Assembly (NCBI RefSeq): GCF_009829325.1
Contig: NZ_VUOS01000003.1
Location: 60,705-124,704 of the forward strand
DNA: 64,000 nucleotides
Direction of reading: 5' to 3'
DNA from: Nocardia sp. CY41
GTDB taxonomy: Bacteria > Actinomycetota > Actinomycetes > Mycobacteriales > Mycobacteriaceae
The notes beneath the pieces were generated by a model. That model was not told where the DNA came from and ran no database searches. It was given only the letters and a program-made list of their open reading frames with translations. Below, in pieces: positions 35,625 to 45,169 of the stretch. Each line of letters opens with the position of its first letter. The stretch's first letter is position 1. The translations under genes were made by a program, and so were the position numbers.

Positions 35625-36443
35625 TCAGGACTTCATGAACTCGAGCAGGTCGTTGTTGAGCTGCTCGGCATGCGTGACGTACAAGCCGTGCCCGGCGGTC
35701 GGGTACTCCTTGTAGACGCAGTCCGGAACGAGTTTCGCCGTGCGCCTGCTGCTGGCGTCGATCGGGATGGACTGATCCGGCACCCCGTGCACGACCAAGG
35801 CGGGAATGGGGAGATTCCGCAGAACCTCGCGGTGGTCGGACGGGAAGGTGGACTCCCAGACCGCGATGGTGGCCCACGGCGATGTGGACAGGCAACGGCG
35901 CGTCTCGTGCTCGATCAGCGCGGGGGAGACGTCGTTGCCCAGATGCGTGGCGAAGTATCCCTGCGCGCGGTCGGCGAACCACTTCGGCCGGTCGGCGCGC
36001 CATTGCGCGATCGACGCCAGGCTCAATTCTTCCGGGAGGCCCTCGGGGTTGTCCTCGGTCTGCCGAAGGAAAGGCAGCGTCGTGGCGAACAGCGCGATGC
36101 GCGCCACCCGCGTGGTGCCGTGCCTGGCCAGATAACGGGCGACCTCCGCGCCGCCCGCGGAGTGGGCGACCAGGGTGAGCTCGCGCAGATCCAGCTGTTC
36201 GATCAGCTCGGCCACGTCGTCGGCGCGGGTGTCCAAGTCGTATCCGGTCGACGGCCGGTCCGAGCGGCCGTGCCCGCGCCGGTCCAGCAACACACAGCGG
36301 TAACCCCGCTCGACGAAGAACGGAACTTGGTACTCCCACATCTCCGCGTTCAGCGCCCACCCGGCCAGGAACACGATCGGTGCGCCGGTTCCGTAGTCCT
36401 CGTAGGCCAGGCGGGTGCCGTCGGTCGTCTCCAGGTAGGGCAT
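35625..36443 (-). CDS. Alpha/beta hydrolase (esterase / non-haem haloperoxidase type)
   Basis: A 272-residue alpha/beta hydrolase. Nucleophile Ser in VAHSAGGAE, oxyanion region [19 protein letters not shown] after strand 4, acid around [11 protein letters not shown] and catalytic His in [10 protein letters not shown]. The pattern [20 protein letters not shown] and the GHGRSDRP segment are typical of arylesterase/cofactor-free chloroperoxidase relatives. Substrate unknown. It is convergent with ribF with three bases between the stops, so antisense overlap of transcripts is likely. Confidence 0.85.
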   Translation of the reverse strand: MPYLETTDGTRLAYEDYGTGAPIVFLAGWALNAEMWEYQVPFFVERGYRCVLLDRRGHGRSDRPSTGYDLDTRADDVAELIEQLDLRELTLVAHSAGGAEVARYLARHGTTRVARIALFATTLPFLRQTEDNPEGLPEELSLASIAQWRADRPKWFADRAQGYFATHLGNDVSPALIEHETRRCLSTSPWATIAVWESTFPSDHREVLRNLPIPALVVHGVPDQSIPIDASSRRTAKLVPDCVYKEYPTAGHGLYVTHAEQLNNDLLEFMKS

Positions 36444-36702
36444 CGTCGTCTCCTCGTATTCGGTGGTACATGAAGAAGATTCGCAGCCGGAACGCGGCGA
36501 GTCGATTACCCGGAAGGTAATGGCCCTGCCGCACTGCGCGGTGCGACCGAAGTCTTGGCCCAGGTCGGCGGGCCCGCGATTTCGGCGGGAAGCTCCCGGT
36601 CCGGTAGGGTGGTCGATCGGGTTTGCTGCGGTCCGCGGTGGCGCCCGCACCCGGGTAACCGGACATTCGAGCGCGGAACTGAGAAACAGGAGTGGATGCC
36701 CC

Positions 36703-36972
36703 ATGGCGCTGACCACCGAGCAGAAGTCGGCGATTCTCGCCGAGTACGGCCTGCACGAGAAGGACACCGGTTCGCCGGAGGCGCAGATCGCGCTGCTGTC
36801 CAAGCGGATCGCCGACATCACCGAGCACCTGAAGAAGCACAAGCACGACCACCACACCCGCCACGGCCTGATGGCGCTGATCGGTCGTCGCAAGCGGCTG
36901 TCGAAGTACCTGCAGGACAACGACATCAACCGCTACCGTGCGCTGATCGAGCGGCTCGGGCTGCGGCGGTAA
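36703..36972 (+). CDS. rpsO: 30S ribosomal protein S15
   Basis: An 89-residue S15, a primary 16S rRNA-binding protein. Complete family match: [31 protein letters not shown] start (here ATG at 36703 after ACAGGAGTGG), [23 protein letters not shown], and the end [13 protein letters not shown]. Confidence 0.98.
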   Translation: MALTTEQKSAILAEYGLHEKDTGSPEAQIALLSKRIADITEHLKKHKHDHHTRHGLMALIGRRKRLSKYLQDNDINRYRALIERLGLRR

Positions 36973-36980
36973 TTTTTCGA

Positions 36981-37038
36981 GGCCGCGTGTTCGCGGCCAT
37001 CGATGGCTCGCGTCCGAGCGATCGCACGGACGCGAGCC
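36981..37038 (+). repeat. Two hairpins just after rpsO
   Basis: GGCCGCG-TGTT-CGCGGCC (36981-36998), then GGCTCGCGTCCG/CGGACGCGAGCC (37005-37016, 37027-37038). In other bacteria the rpsO-pnp gap carries RNase processing hairpins; these could play that role or protect the rpsO 3' end. Confidence 0.6.
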
Positions 37039-37140
37039 GCGCCCGCCACCGGCGCCGCTCGATCTCGCTCGAATCGGCCCGTCGGGATGTGCCCGCGTGG
37101 TCTGACGCATGCCATCCGGGGGAGCCGCGGGTTCGGTGGA

Positions 37141-37167
37141 TCCGCGAGGCGCGGACACATATTTTTT
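37141..37167 (+). terminator. Intrinsic terminator of rpsO with T-run
   Basis: Stem TCCGCG-AGG-CGCGGA (37141-37155) followed by CACATATTTTTT. The run of six T is rare in this GC-rich window, making this a good rho-independent terminator. It implies that pnp is mostly transcribed from its own promoter. Confidence 0.6.
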
Positions 37168-37672
37168 CCGTTCTACCCGGTCGTCGACACCCGCAACATG
37201 ATCTTGTGGGGGCCTTACCGCAGCAGACTCGATGTGCGGCGGGCTGGGGCTTGTTTCGACGTCGGTGCGTATCTTCGCAGATCCGCCGCGGTGCGGTGGG
37301 AGTGATGGGCGGCGGTCCGACACGGGGGTGTTCGAGGCGGTCGCTGGTTCAACTGAGTGTGCGACGTACAATCGCACCGTTGGCATATGTGTAGAGGGGT
37401 GGATCGCGCCCCCGTCGCACGACAACATTGCACAGCCGTATGCACCCGCCCGCGTGGCGTCGGTCTTCGGTAGTGGCCTATCGGCAGCGAGCTGGCGCCG
37501 TCGGGCTTCGATCGATGACCGCCTCCGCGTCGCCGCGTCCAAGGGGATTCGGCCGGGTGTGCGCGCCGCAGCCAGGAGGGTTGCCGCGCGTCCGTACCCG
37601 GTACGGCTGACGACAGCCGGATCGCGCCAGCGAGCGCTCGAGCCGGCGAAGACGAGAGGTTGAGAGAGAAGA
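37168..37672 (+). promoter_or_regulatory. pnp promoter region and long leader
   Basis: About 500 bases with no supported gene. TACAAT at 37367-37372 is a good -10 box with a weak -35 (TGGTTC, 37345-37350, 16-base spacing). A start there would give an untranslated leader of nearly 300 bases before pnp. In M. tuberculosis, as I recall, a lipoprotein gene (lppU) sits in this gap; I see no equivalent here. Confidence 0.45.
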
Positions 37673-39949
37673 ATGACCGAGACAACTGAACGCAAGAGCA
37701 CGGCCGTCGAGGTCGAACCGGGCGTGTTCGAATCCGTCGCCCTGATCGACAACGGCAGCTACGGCACCCGCACCATCCGGTTCGAGACCGGACGCCTCGC
37801 CCGGCAGGCCGCCGGTTCGGTCGTCGCCTACCTCGACGACGAGACCATGCTGCTGTCGGCCACCACCGCGGGCAAGCAGCCCAAGGACCAGTTCGACTTC
37901 TTCCCGCTGACGGTCGACGTCGAGGAGCGGATGTACGCCGCGGGCCGCATCCCCGGATCGTTCTTCCGCCGGGAGGGCCGTCCCTCCACCGACGCGATCC
38001 TGACCTGCCGCCTGATCGACCGGCCGCTGCGCCCGTCGTTCGTCGACGGCCTGCGCAACGAGATCCAGGTCGTGGTCACCGTGCTGAGCCTGGACCCGAA
38101 GGACCTCTACGACGTGGTGGCGATCAACGCCGCGTCCGCGTCCACCCAGATCGCGGGCCTGCCGTTCTCCGGCCCGGTCGGCGGCGTGCGCGTCGCGCTG
38201 ATCGAGGGCCAGTGGGTCGCCTTCCCGACCACCGAGCAGCTCGAGGGCGCCGTCTTCGACATGGTCGTCGCGGGCCGCGTGGTCGACTCCGGTGACGTCG
38301 CGATCATGATGGTCGAGGCGGAGGCCACGGAGAACGTCATCAGCCTGGTCGACGGTGGCGCCCAGGCGCCGACCGAGGCGGTCGTCGCCGAGGGGCTCGA
38401 GGCCGCCAAGCCGTTCATCGCCCGCCTGTGCCGCGCGCAGCAGGACTTGGCCGAGCTGGCCGCCAAGCCCACCGAGGAGTTCCCGCTCTTCCCGCCCTAC
38501 GGCCAGGACGTGTACGAGGCCGTCGAGGGCACCGCCAAGCGGGAACTGGGCGAGGCGCTGAGCATCTCCGGCAAGCAGGAGCGCGAGGAGAAGATCGACG
38601 AGATCAAGCTCGCCGTCCTGGAGCGCTTGGCCGATGACTTCACCGGGCGTGAGAAGGAACTGGGCGCGGCGTTCCGCTCGGTGACCAAGAAGCTGGTGCG
38701 TCAGCGCATCCTGTCCGACGGCTTCCGCATCGACGGCCGTGGCCTGGCCGACATCCGCGCCCTGTCCGCGGAGGTCGCCGTGGTGCCCCGGGCGCACGGC
38801 TCGGCGCTGTTCGAGCGCGGCGAGACCCAGATCCTCGGCGTCACCACCTTGGACATGGTGAAGATGGCCCAGCAGGTCGACTCGCTCGGCCCGGAGACCA
38901 GCAAGCGCTACATGCACCACTACAACTTCCCGCCGTTCTCCACCGGCGAGACCGGCCGCGTCGGCTCGCCCAAGCGCCGCGAGATCGGTCACGGCGCGCT
39001 GGCCGAGCGGGCGCTGATCCCGGTGCTGCCCAGCCAGGAGGAGTTCCCCTACGCCATCCGTCAGGTCTCGGAGGCGCTGAGTTCCAACGGCTCCACCTCG
39101 ATGGGTTCGGTGTGCGCCTCGACTCTGTCGTTGCTGAACGCGGGTGTGCCGCTGAAGGCGCCGGTCGCCGGTATCGCGATGGGCCTGGTGTCGGACACCA
39201 TCACCAACGACCAGGGTGAGGACGAAGTCCGCTACGTCGCGCTGACCGACATCCTCGGCGCCGAGGACGCCTTCGGCGACATGGACTTCAAGGTCGCGGG
39301 CACCCGCGAGTTCGTCACCGCGTTGCAGCTGGACACCAAGCTGGACGGCATCCCATCGCAGGTGCTGGCCGGCGCGCTGAGCCAGGCCCACGACGCGCGC
39401 ACCACGATCCTGGACGTGATGGCCGAAGCCATCGCCACCCCGGACGAGATGAGCCCGTACGCGCCGCGCGTCACCGCGATCAAGATCCCGGTCGACAAGA
39501 TCGGCGAGGTGATCGGCCCGAAGGGCAAGGTGATCAACCAGATCACCGAGGACACCGGCGCCAACATCTCCATCGAGGACGACGGCACCGTGTTCGTCGG
39601 CGCGACCGACGGCCCGTCGGCGCAGGCCGCGATCGACGCGATCAACGCCATCGCCAACCCGCAGCTGCCGAAGGTCGGCGAGCGCTTCCTGGGCACGGTC
39701 GTCAAGACCACCGCCTTCGGCGCGTTCGTCTCGCTGCTGCCGGGCCGCGACGGTCTGGTGCACATCTCCAAGCTGGGCAACGGCAAGCGCGTGGCCAAGG
39801 TCGAGGACGTGGTGAACGTCGGCGACAAGCTGCGGGTGGAGATCGCCGACATCGACAACCGCGGCAAGATCTCGCTCGTGCCGGTCGAGGAGAACGCCGA
39901 CGAGCCCGGCGACGACACGGCCGATGCGGGCGCGGCCGGGACCGAGTAG
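37673..39949 (+). CDS. pnp: Polynucleotide phosphorylase (PNPase / GpsI)
   Basis: A 758-residue PNPase, the phosphorolytic 3'-5' exoribonuclease of the RNA degradosome. Order: RNase PH domain 1 (about 20-150), helical linker ([10 protein letters not shown] region), RNase PH domain 2 (about 345-560, with the catalytic [21 protein letters not shown]), KH domain (about 600-660, [17 protein letters not shown]) and S1 domain (about 670-740, [12 protein letters not shown]). GAGAGAAGA precedes the ATG. pepR begins 11 bases downstream, in the usual pnp-pepR pair. Confidence 0.97.
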   Translation: MTETTERKSTAVEVEPGVFESVALIDNGSYGTRTIRFETGRLARQAAGSVVAYLDDETMLLSATTAGKQPKDQFDFFPLTVDVEERMYAAGRIPGSFFRREGRPSTDAILTCRLIDRPLRPSFVDGLRNEIQVVVTVLSLDPKDLYDVVAINAASASTQIAGLPFSGPVGGVRVALIEGQWVAFPTTEQLEGAVFDMVVAGRVVDSGDVAIMMVEAEATENVISLVDGGAQAPTEAVVAEGLEAAKPFIARLCRAQQDLAELAAKPTEEFPLFPPYGQDVYEAVEGTAKRELGEALSISGKQEREEKIDEIKLAVLERLADDFTGREKELGAAFRSVTKKLVRQRILSDGFRIDGRGLADIRALSAEVAVVPRAHGSALFERGETQILGVTTLDMVKMAQQVDSLGPETSKRYMHHYNFPPFSTGETGRVGSPKRREIGHGALAERALIPVLPSQEEFPYAIRQVSEALSSNGSTSMGSVCASTLSLLNAGVPLKAPVAGIAMGLVSDTITNDQGEDEVRYVALTDILGAEDAFGDMDFKVAGTREFVTALQLDTKLDGIPSQVLAGALSQAHDARTTILDVMAEAIATPDEMSPYAPRVTAIKIPVDKIGEVIGPKGKVINQITEDTGANISIEDDGTVFVGATDGPSAQAAIDAINAIANPQLPKVGERFLGTVVKTTAFGAFVSLLPGRDGLVHISKLGNGKRVAKVEDVVNVGDKLRVEIADIDNRGKISLVPVEENADEPGDDTADAGAAGTE

Positions 39950-39960
39950 TACTTGTCCCT

Positions 39961-41328
39961 GTGACGAAGAAGAAGACGACAACCCCTCTGCTCAGCACCG
40001 GGCAGGGGGGTTCGTCACTCGAGCTGCGGATGGACGCGGACAGCGGAGTGCGCCGCACCGTGCTACCCGGCGGATTACGCGTGGTCACCGAGCATCTGCC
40101 CGGGGTGCGCTCGGCGTCCATCGGCGTCTGGGTCGGGGTCGGATCGCGTGACGAAGGCCCGACTGTCGCGGGCGCCGCGCACTTCCTGGAGCACCTGCTG
40201 TTCAAGGCCACGCCGACGCGCTCGGCGCTGGACATCGCCGAGGCGATGGACGCGGTCGGCGGCGAACTCAACGCGTTCACCGCGAAGGAGCAGACCTGCT
40301 ACTACGCGCACGTGCTGGACGACGACCTGCCCCTGGCCGTAGACATGGTCTCCGACGTCGTGCTCAACGGCCTGTGCCGGGCTTCGGACGTGGACGTGGA
40401 GCGGCAGGTGGTGCTCGAGGAGATCGCCATGCGCGACGACGACCCCGAGGACCTGGTCGGTGACTCCTTCCTGACCGCGCTGTTCGGCGATCATCCCATC
40501 GGGCGCCCGGTGATCGGATCCGTGCAATCCATCGAGGGCATGCGGGCCGCGCAGCTGCGATCGTTCCATCTGCGGCGGTATCGGCCGGACCGGATGGTGG
40601 TGGCGGTCGCGGGCAACGTGGAGCACGACCACACCGTGGAATTGGTGCATCGGGCGTTCGAGAACCGGCTCGATCCCGCGGCAACCCCCGCGCGCAGGCG
40701 CGAGGGCCGGTTCCGGCCACACGGCACTCCGCAGCTGCACTGGAGCCATCGCGACAGCGAGCAGGCGCACCTGGTCTTCGGTGTGCGCGCCTTCGGGCGG
40801 CACGAAGGAGAGCGGCGCTGGCCGCTGTCGGTACTGAACACCGTGGTCGGCGGCGGACTGAGTTCGCGTCTGTTCCAGCGCATCCGAGAAGAGCGGGGGC
40901 TGGCGTACTCGGTGTACTCCAGTGTCGACACCTTCGCCGACACCGGGGCGTTCTCGGTCTACATCGGATGTCAGCCGGAGAACCTCGGCCAGGTGGCGGC
41001 ACTGGCGCTCGGCGTCTTGGAGGAGGTGGCCGCCGACGGCATCACCGATGCCGAGTGCGCACGCGCCAAGGGCTCGTTGCGCGGGGGGCTGGTGCTCGGT
41101 CTGGAGGACTCCGCCTCGCGCATGAACCGTCTGGGGCGCAGCGAACTCAGCTACGGCAACCACCGCAGCGTGTCGGAGACCTTGGCGCGCATCGACGCCG
41201 TCACCACCGAGGAAGTGTCCGCCGTCGCACGCACACTGCTGGCGCGGCCGTTCGCCGCGTCGGTCGCAGGCCCGTACAAGCGCACCCGGGATCTGCCCGC
41301 CGCCGTCCGGCGGCTGGTGCCGAGCTGA
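39961..41328 (+). CDS. pepR: M16 family zinc peptidase (PepR)
   Basis: A 455-residue M16B peptidase. The inverted zinc motif HFLEH (residues 74-78) and downstream Glu (ERQVVLEEIAMRDDDPEDLVGD) form the active site, and the C-terminal half has the R-Y-like substrate motif (REERGLAYSVYSS). It is the homologue of Rv2782c, located directly after pnp as in mycobacteria. The start is a GTG with no clear Shine-Dalgarno, 11 bases after the pnp stop. Confidence 0.92.
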   Translation: MTKKKTTTPLLSTGQGGSSLELRMDADSGVRRTVLPGGLRVVTEHLPGVRSASIGVWVGVGSRDEGPTVAGAAHFLEHLLFKATPTRSALDIAEAMDAVGGELNAFTAKEQTCYYAHVLDDDLPLAVDMVSDVVLNGLCRASDVDVERQVVLEEIAMRDDDPEDLVGDSFLTALFGDHPIGRPVIGSVQSIEGMRAAQLRSFHLRRYRPDRMVVAVAGNVEHDHTVELVHRAFENRLDPAATPARRREGRFRPHGTPQLHWSHRDSEQAHLVFGVRAFGRHEGERRWPLSVLNTVVGGGLSSRLFQRIREERGLAYSVYSSVDTFADTGAFSVYIGCQPENLGQVAALALGVLEEVAADGITDAECARAKGSLRGGLVLGLEDSASRMNRLGRSELSYGNHRSVSETLARIDAVTTEEVSAVARTLLARPFAASVAGPYKRTRDLPAAVRRLVPS

Positions 41329-41472
41329 GCTTCGCGTGAGCGAGGGACCGCGGCTTGGCGGAGTATCTACTGCCGCGATACTGTTCGGCCGCCCGGCCGT
41401 CGATTCCCCGCCGGAGGGCGCTGAATCGATTGTCCGGGTGTCGGATCCGGCGATCTCTGGCAAGGAGTCGAG

Positions 41473-41895
41473 ATGAACCGAACGAGTCGTGCCCTGTGCG
41501 TGCTGGGCGCGGTGTCGATGCCCGTCCTCGTGCTGGCCGGGTGCGGCGGAACGGACGCGGATGCGGGCAAGCCGGGGGAGCCGACCGCGGCCGCGCTGCG
41601 CGCGGAAGCCACCGAGATGACCGAGGCGCTGGCGAGCCACGACTACGCCGCCGCGTACCGATTCCGCTCCGCGCGGTGCCGACTGACCCTCAACGAAGAC
41701 GACTACGTCGCGTCCATGGCGCAGCTCTATGACGGCCGGGACCTCGAATCCAAGCCGGCCGAGATCACGGTGACCACGTCCGGGTCGACGGGTGCGGTCA
41801 CGGTCAAGAATTTCGACGCTCGCGCGGCCGAGGACGACGCCGGGCCGAAGACGTGGACGTTCGTCGACGGGCAGTGGCGCTTCGACAACTGCTGA
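41473..41895 (+). CDS. Small lipoprotein, NTF2-like
   Basis: A 140-residue protein with a lipoprotein signal (lipobox VLAGC, Cys about residue 24). The mature part (ATEMTEALASHDYAAAYRFRS ... TWTFVDGQWRFDNC) has the helix-strand layout and final W-x-F-x-D-G-x-W strand of NTF2/SnoaL-like folds seen in mycobacterial lipoproteins. Two Cys (about residues 59 and 140) may form a disulfide. GGAG precedes the ATG. Function unknown. Confidence 0.7.
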   Translation: MNRTSRALCVLGAVSMPVLVLAGCGGTDADAGKPGEPTAAALRAEATEMTEALASHDYAAAYRFRSARCRLTLNEDDYVASMAQLYDGRDLESKPAEITVTTSGSTGAVTVKNFDARAAEDDAGPKTWTFVDGQWRFDNC

Positions 41896-41911
41896 ACGCG
41901 CCCGGGCCGGG

Positions 41912-42241
41912 TTACGCCTGGTGGGCGCGGTTGGCGGCCGCGACGATCGTCGGCACCAGCCCCGGCAGGGCGGACTCCAGGTCGTCGATGCGCAGGCGCT
42001 GGCAGGTGTGACCGTCGATGACCAGCCGCTCGATCACGCCCGCGTCGCGCAGGATCCTGAAATGGTGGGTGGCCGTCGATTTGTTGATCACCTCGTAGAG
42101 CGCGCCGCAGCGCACCGCCGTTCCCGCGTTGCCGAGCCTGCGCACCATCTCCAGGCGCACCGGGTCCTGCAGCGCGCTGAGCACTACGGGCAGCGCGGCC
42201 ACCGGGGGTGGCTGTTGCTCCGCGTCTCGGGCCTCGGGCAT
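41912..42241 (-). CDS. ArsR family winged-helix regulator
   Basis: A 109-residue ArsR-like repressor: PVVLSALQDPVRLEMVRRLG, then YEVINKSTATHHFRILRDAGVIERL as recognition helix and wing. The only Cys residues (Cys45 in the HTH, Cys83) do not form the classic CVC metal motif, so an organic ligand is likely. It is divergent from the MFS exporter and probably represses it. ATG 42241 was chosen; a GTG at 42253 is possible. Confidence 0.85.
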   Translation of the reverse strand: MPEARDAEQQPPPVAALPVVLSALQDPVRLEMVRRLGNAGTAVRCGALYEVINKSTATHHFRILRDAGVIERLVIDGHTCQRLRIDDLESALPGLVPTIVAAANRAHQA

Positions 42242-42259
42242 GATCTGGCTCACTCTCAG

Positions 42260-42315
42260 GTTTGATGATCGTCGTACCGGATGTATGGTCGATTGCGGTT
42301 CGATCATCATCAAAC
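42260..42315. promoter_or_regulatory. Inverted operator half-sites in ArsR/MFS gap
   Basis: GTTTGATGAT (42260-42269) and its exact reverse complement ATCATCAAAC (42306-42315) face each other across 36 bases in the divergent gap. AGGT occurs on the outer side of both. They are likely binding sites for the ArsR protein, one at each promoter. Confidence 0.55.
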
Positions 42316-42334
42316 TTACCTGATCGGAGATCCG

Positions 42335-43549
42335 ATGGCAGCGACAATGGCGGTGGCCGTCGAGGAGCAGACCACGCAGCGCTGGGCCTACGCCCTGGTG
42401 CTGTCGGCCAGCGGCGTGGCGCTGGGGGTTTCGGGCGTTCCCGCACCGCTCTACGGCATCTATCAGAAGCAGTGGCACCTCTCCCCGCTCACGACGACGA
42501 TCGTGTTCGCCGTCTACGCGGTGGCCGCCTTGGGCGCCGTGCTGGTGTCCGGACGGATCTCCGACGTGGTCGGCCGCAAGCCGGTGCTGCTCGGCGCGTT
42601 CGCCACGATGGTCGCCGGGTTGCTGGTGTTCGTGCTCGCCGACAGCGTTCCGATGCTGCTGCTGGCGCGTGCGTTGCACGGCGTCGCGGTTGGTTCGACG
42701 GTGGTCGCGGGCGCCGCCGCGCTGCTGGATCTGCGTCCGCATCGCGGTGCCCGGTCGGGGCAGCTCAGCGGCGTCGCGTTCAACGTGGGCATGGCGGTGG
42801 CGATCCTCGGCTCGGCGCTGCTGGCGCAGTACGCGCCGCATCCGCTGCGCACGCCTTATGTCGTCATCACCGTCGTCTGCCTGGCGATCGGCGCCGGCGT
42901 GCTCGCGTTGCGCGAACCGCACTCGGCGCGGGCCCCGGGACGCATCCGGATCGCGAAACCCGCCGTGCCGCAGGAGATTCGAGGTGACTTCTGGTTCTCG
43001 GCCATCGGCGTGATGGCGGCCTGGTCGGTGCTGGGCGTGCTGCTGTCGCTGTACCCGTCGCTGGCCACGCAGCAGACCGGTATCCACAATCTGGTCTTCG
43101 GCGGCGCTGTCGTCGCCTCGACCGCGCTCTCCGGTGCGACCGCGCAGTTGTTCGCGACCGGCGTGCCCGCCCGTCGGGCCGCGATCCTCGGCGACACCGG
43201 TATGGCGCTGTCGCTGCTGCTGACGGTGCCCGCGCTGGCCACGCACAACTGGATCGCGGTGCTCGCCGCGGGCATCGCCCTCGGCGCCACCTTCGGCCTC
43301 GGGTTCGGCGGTTCGCTGCGACACCTGTCCGAGGTCGTTCCGCAGCACAAGCGCGGCGAGACCATGTCGGCGTACTACCTGCTCGCCTATTCGGCGATGG
43401 CCCTGCCGACCATCCTGGCCGGTTGGGCGGCCACCACCTGGGGGCTGAGCACGGTGTTTCCGTGGTTCGTCGGTGTCGTGGCCCTCGCCTGCCTGATCGC
43501 GGCCGGTCTCGGCCTGCGTCGCGACCGCGCGGGGGAGCGGCGGGCATGA
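42335..43549 (+). CDS. MFS transporter (drug efflux type)
   Basis: A 404-residue major facilitator with 12 predicted membrane segments. The loop 2-3 motif is GRISDVVGRKPVLLG, and the first segment (LSASGVALGVSGVPAPLYGIYQ) has the AP-x-Y-G pattern of sugar/drug efflux MFS proteins. GGAGA precedes the ATG. Control by the divergent ArsR regulator suggests an inducible exporter. Substrate unknown. Confidence 0.85.
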   Translation: MAATMAVAVEEQTTQRWAYALVLSASGVALGVSGVPAPLYGIYQKQWHLSPLTTTIVFAVYAVAALGAVLVSGRISDVVGRKPVLLGAFATMVAGLLVFVLADSVPMLLLARALHGVAVGSTVVAGAAALLDLRPHRGARSGQLSGVAFNVGMAVAILGSALLAQYAPHPLRTPYVVITVVCLAIGAGVLALREPHSARAPGRIRIAKPAVPQEIRGDFWFSAIGVMAAWSVLGVLLSLYPSLATQQTGIHNLVFGGAVVASTALSGATAQLFATGVPARRAAILGDTGMALSLLLTVPALATHNWIAVLAAGIALGATFGLGFGGSLRHLSEVVPQHKRGETMSAYYLLAYSAMALPTILAGWAATTWGLSTVFPWFVGVVALACLIAAGLGLRRDRAGERRA

Positions 43550-43556
43550 GCGGCGA

Positions 43557-43587
43557 TTGGCTTTTTGCCACGCGTGTCCGCTAATGT
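43557..43587 (+). promoter_or_regulatory. Probable tRNA-Gly promoter
   Basis: TTGGCT (43557-43562), 19 bases, TAATGT (43582-43587). The tRNA begins 33 bases after the -10 box. The spacing is slightly long. Confidence 0.45.
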
Positions 43588-43620
43588 TCTGTGTCGCATC
43601 ACGGACTCCGCGATGCGCAT

Positions 43621-43696
43621 GCGGATGTAGCGCAGCTGGTAGCGCATCACCTTGCCAAGGTGAGGGTCGCGGGTTCGAATCCCGTCATCCGCTCCA
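43621..43696 (+). tRNA. tRNA-Gly (anticodon GCC), CCA encoded
   Basis: Complete cloverleaf. Acceptor stem GCGGATG (43621-43627) pairs with CATCCGC (43686-43692). Anticodon arm TCACC-TTGCCAA-GGTGA has GCC at 43654-43656. The T arm contains GGTTCGAATCC. Discriminator U is at 43693 and the CCA end is encoded (43694-43696). Confidence 0.97.
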
Positions 43697-44041
43697 CGAA
43701 ATCATCCGGCCCGTGGGGTCGAGTGTCTTTCCGGCCATCCTCATCACCCCTCGGCGTCATGCTCGTGGTGAGTTCGAGCGCGCAACGTCGTCGGATGTCT
43801 TCGCCGGTCTCGTCTCGCGCGGATGAGAGCCGTGCCGACCGACAGTTCCGGTGCAGCCCAGGTTGTTTCGCACGCACATAGCGTGCACGCCGCTGGCCCT
43901 AGTCCGCATTCGCCCGTCGCCGAATTGTTGTCTCTCGCCCTCTTGCGTAGATATCTGGATAGTGCTACAAAAAATCTGTCTGAATCGACACAGGTTATCT
44001 CGGTAGAGTCCCGCAGATGGAGTGAGTTGGAGGTGGCGACC
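43697..44041 (+). promoter_or_regulatory. Hsp20 upstream region
   Basis: About 345 bases between the tRNA and the hsp20 gene without a supported gene. The second half is unusually AT-rich for this window. A promoter candidate is TTGCGT (43943-43948), 17 bases, TACAAA (43966-43971). GGAGG at 44029-44033 serves the hsp20 start. No HspR-type inverted repeat was found. Confidence 0.45.
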
Positions 44042-44461
44042 ATGTTGATGCGGACCGACCCGTTCCAGGATCTGGAGCGGTTGACGCACCAGGTGCTCGG
44101 CACGGCAGCGCACCCGGCCGTCATGCCGATCGACGCCTGGCGGGAGGGCGAGGAATTCCTGGTCGAGCTCGACCTACCCGGCATCGATACCGGCTCGCTG
44201 GATCTGGATCTCGAACGCAACGTGCTGACGGTGCGCGCACAGCGCCCAGAGCTGGAACCGGGGCGCGAGATGGTGGCAGCGGAGCGGACCCGTGGCGTGT
44301 TCAGCCGCCAGATTTTCCTCGGTGACGGGCTCGACAGCGATCGCATCAGCGCCGACTACGCCGATGGGGTGCTGCGAGTGCGAATCCCCGTCGCGGAGCG
44401 GGCGAAACCGCGCAAGATCGAGGTCGCCCGCGGTGACGGCCACCAGGTGATCGACGCCTGA
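44042..44461 (+). CDS. Hsp20 / alpha-crystallin small heat-shock protein
   Basis: A 139-residue small heat-shock protein, an ATP-independent holdase. The start [14 protein letters not shown] is typical of mycobacterial Hsp18. The alpha-crystallin domain runs from about residue 35 to 125 ([56 protein letters not shown]); the C-terminal I-x-I-type tail is weak (RKIEVARG). It heads the stress gene block. Confidence 0.92.
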   Translation: MLMRTDPFQDLERLTHQVLGTAAHPAVMPIDAWREGEEFLVELDLPGIDTGSLDLDLERNVLTVRAQRPELEPGREMVAAERTRGVFSRQIFLGDGLDSDRISADYADGVLRVRIPVAERAKPRKIEVARGDGHQVIDA

Positions 44462-44504
44462 TCGCCCACAGGACCCAGCACGTTCCGGCAGGAGGTGAAG
44501 GGTT

Positions 44505-44759
44505 GTGCGCACCCTCGACAGCTGCGACGTCGCCGGTTTGCCGCTGTTGGACGCCGACCTCGACGGGTTGTTCGCCGAGGTGGACGAGATCCTCTGTGCG
44601 GCAATGGCTGTCGCGCAGTGCTCACCGGCGCTGCCGTGCCTGGCGGCGGCCCCCGACGGCGCGACGGGGCCGCGACCGTATGCAGAGGTGGCCACCCTAC
44701 GCGGCCGCATACCGGCGCACCGGCCGCATCCGCGCGAGCGCGGACCTCCGCGCGGATGA
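44505..44759 (+). CDS. Small hypothetical protein
   Basis: An 84-residue frame with a strong ribosome-binding site (AGGAGGTG) seven bases before the GTG and high-GC third positions in the first 50 codons. The N-terminal half (CDVAGLPLLDADLDGLFAEVDEILCAAMAV) looks like an acidic helical domain with several Cys; the last 25 residues are Pro/Arg-rich. No family recognised. Confidence 0.5.
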   Translation: MRTLDSCDVAGLPLLDADLDGLFAEVDEILCAAMAVAQCSPALPCLAAAPDGATGPRPYAEVATLRGRIPAHRPHPRERGPPRG

Positions 44760-44848
44760 CGGCTTCGGCAGATCCACCCGACAGACAGGCGAGATGAAAG
44801 GCAGGTGATGCGCGGACCGATCGAACCGTCACGTCACTCTCTTCCGAC

Positions 44849-44878
44849 GCGGGCCCGGCACCCGGTGTCCGGGCCCGC
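44849..44878. terminator. Perfect GC-rich hairpin
   Basis: GCGGGCCCGG (44849-44858) pairs with CCGGGCCCGC (44869-44878); a CAC/GTG pairing can extend it into the loop. It lies between two small genes, 30 bases before the ribosome-binding site of the next one, so it is either a terminator or a leader structure. Confidence 0.5.
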
Positions 44879-44924
44879 GGCTCCCGTATCCGCGACAGGC
44901 CCGAAGCCAGGAGGAAGGACCACC

Positions 44925-45140
44925 GTGCACACCCCGACATTTCCCACCGGTAGCCCCGCCGACCACCTCGAACAGCAAGCGCCTGCCGACCGGCACGAGC
45001 ACACCGGAATCGATACGACGGCCCTGAGCCCACTGGCCGAACGCATCCGGGACGCCTTCGACCGCGCCGACGAAGTCGACCGGTTCGAACAAGCCTTCGT
45101 CACGCCGCTGCCCGACGACGAATACCCGCTCGCCTACTGA
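44925..45140 (+). CDS. Small acidic hypothetical protein
   Basis: A 71-residue protein with AGGAGGAAGG seven bases before a GTG start. The C-terminal half is helical and strongly charged (LAERIRDAFDRADEVDRFEQAF) and ends TPLPDDEYPLAY. The first 25 residues are polar and probably disordered. The frame is open further upstream to 44805 but the ribosome-binding site fixes this start. No family recognised; it may belong with the following cold-shock-domain gene. Confidence 0.6.
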   Translation: MHTPTFPTGSPADHLEQQAPADRHEHTGIDTTALSPLAERIRDAFDRADEVDRFEQAFVTPLPDDEYPLAY

Positions 45141-45169
45141 CCCGATCCCGCTGCCGGCCACGCCTTGTC

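Noticed and set aside
37478..39982. Reverse-strand open frame of 834 codons across pnp
   Set aside because: A shadow of pnp; no start site or recognisable domain.
43697..43830. Attachment site after tRNA-Gly
   Set aside because: No second copy of the tRNA 3' end and no integrase gene were found in the window.
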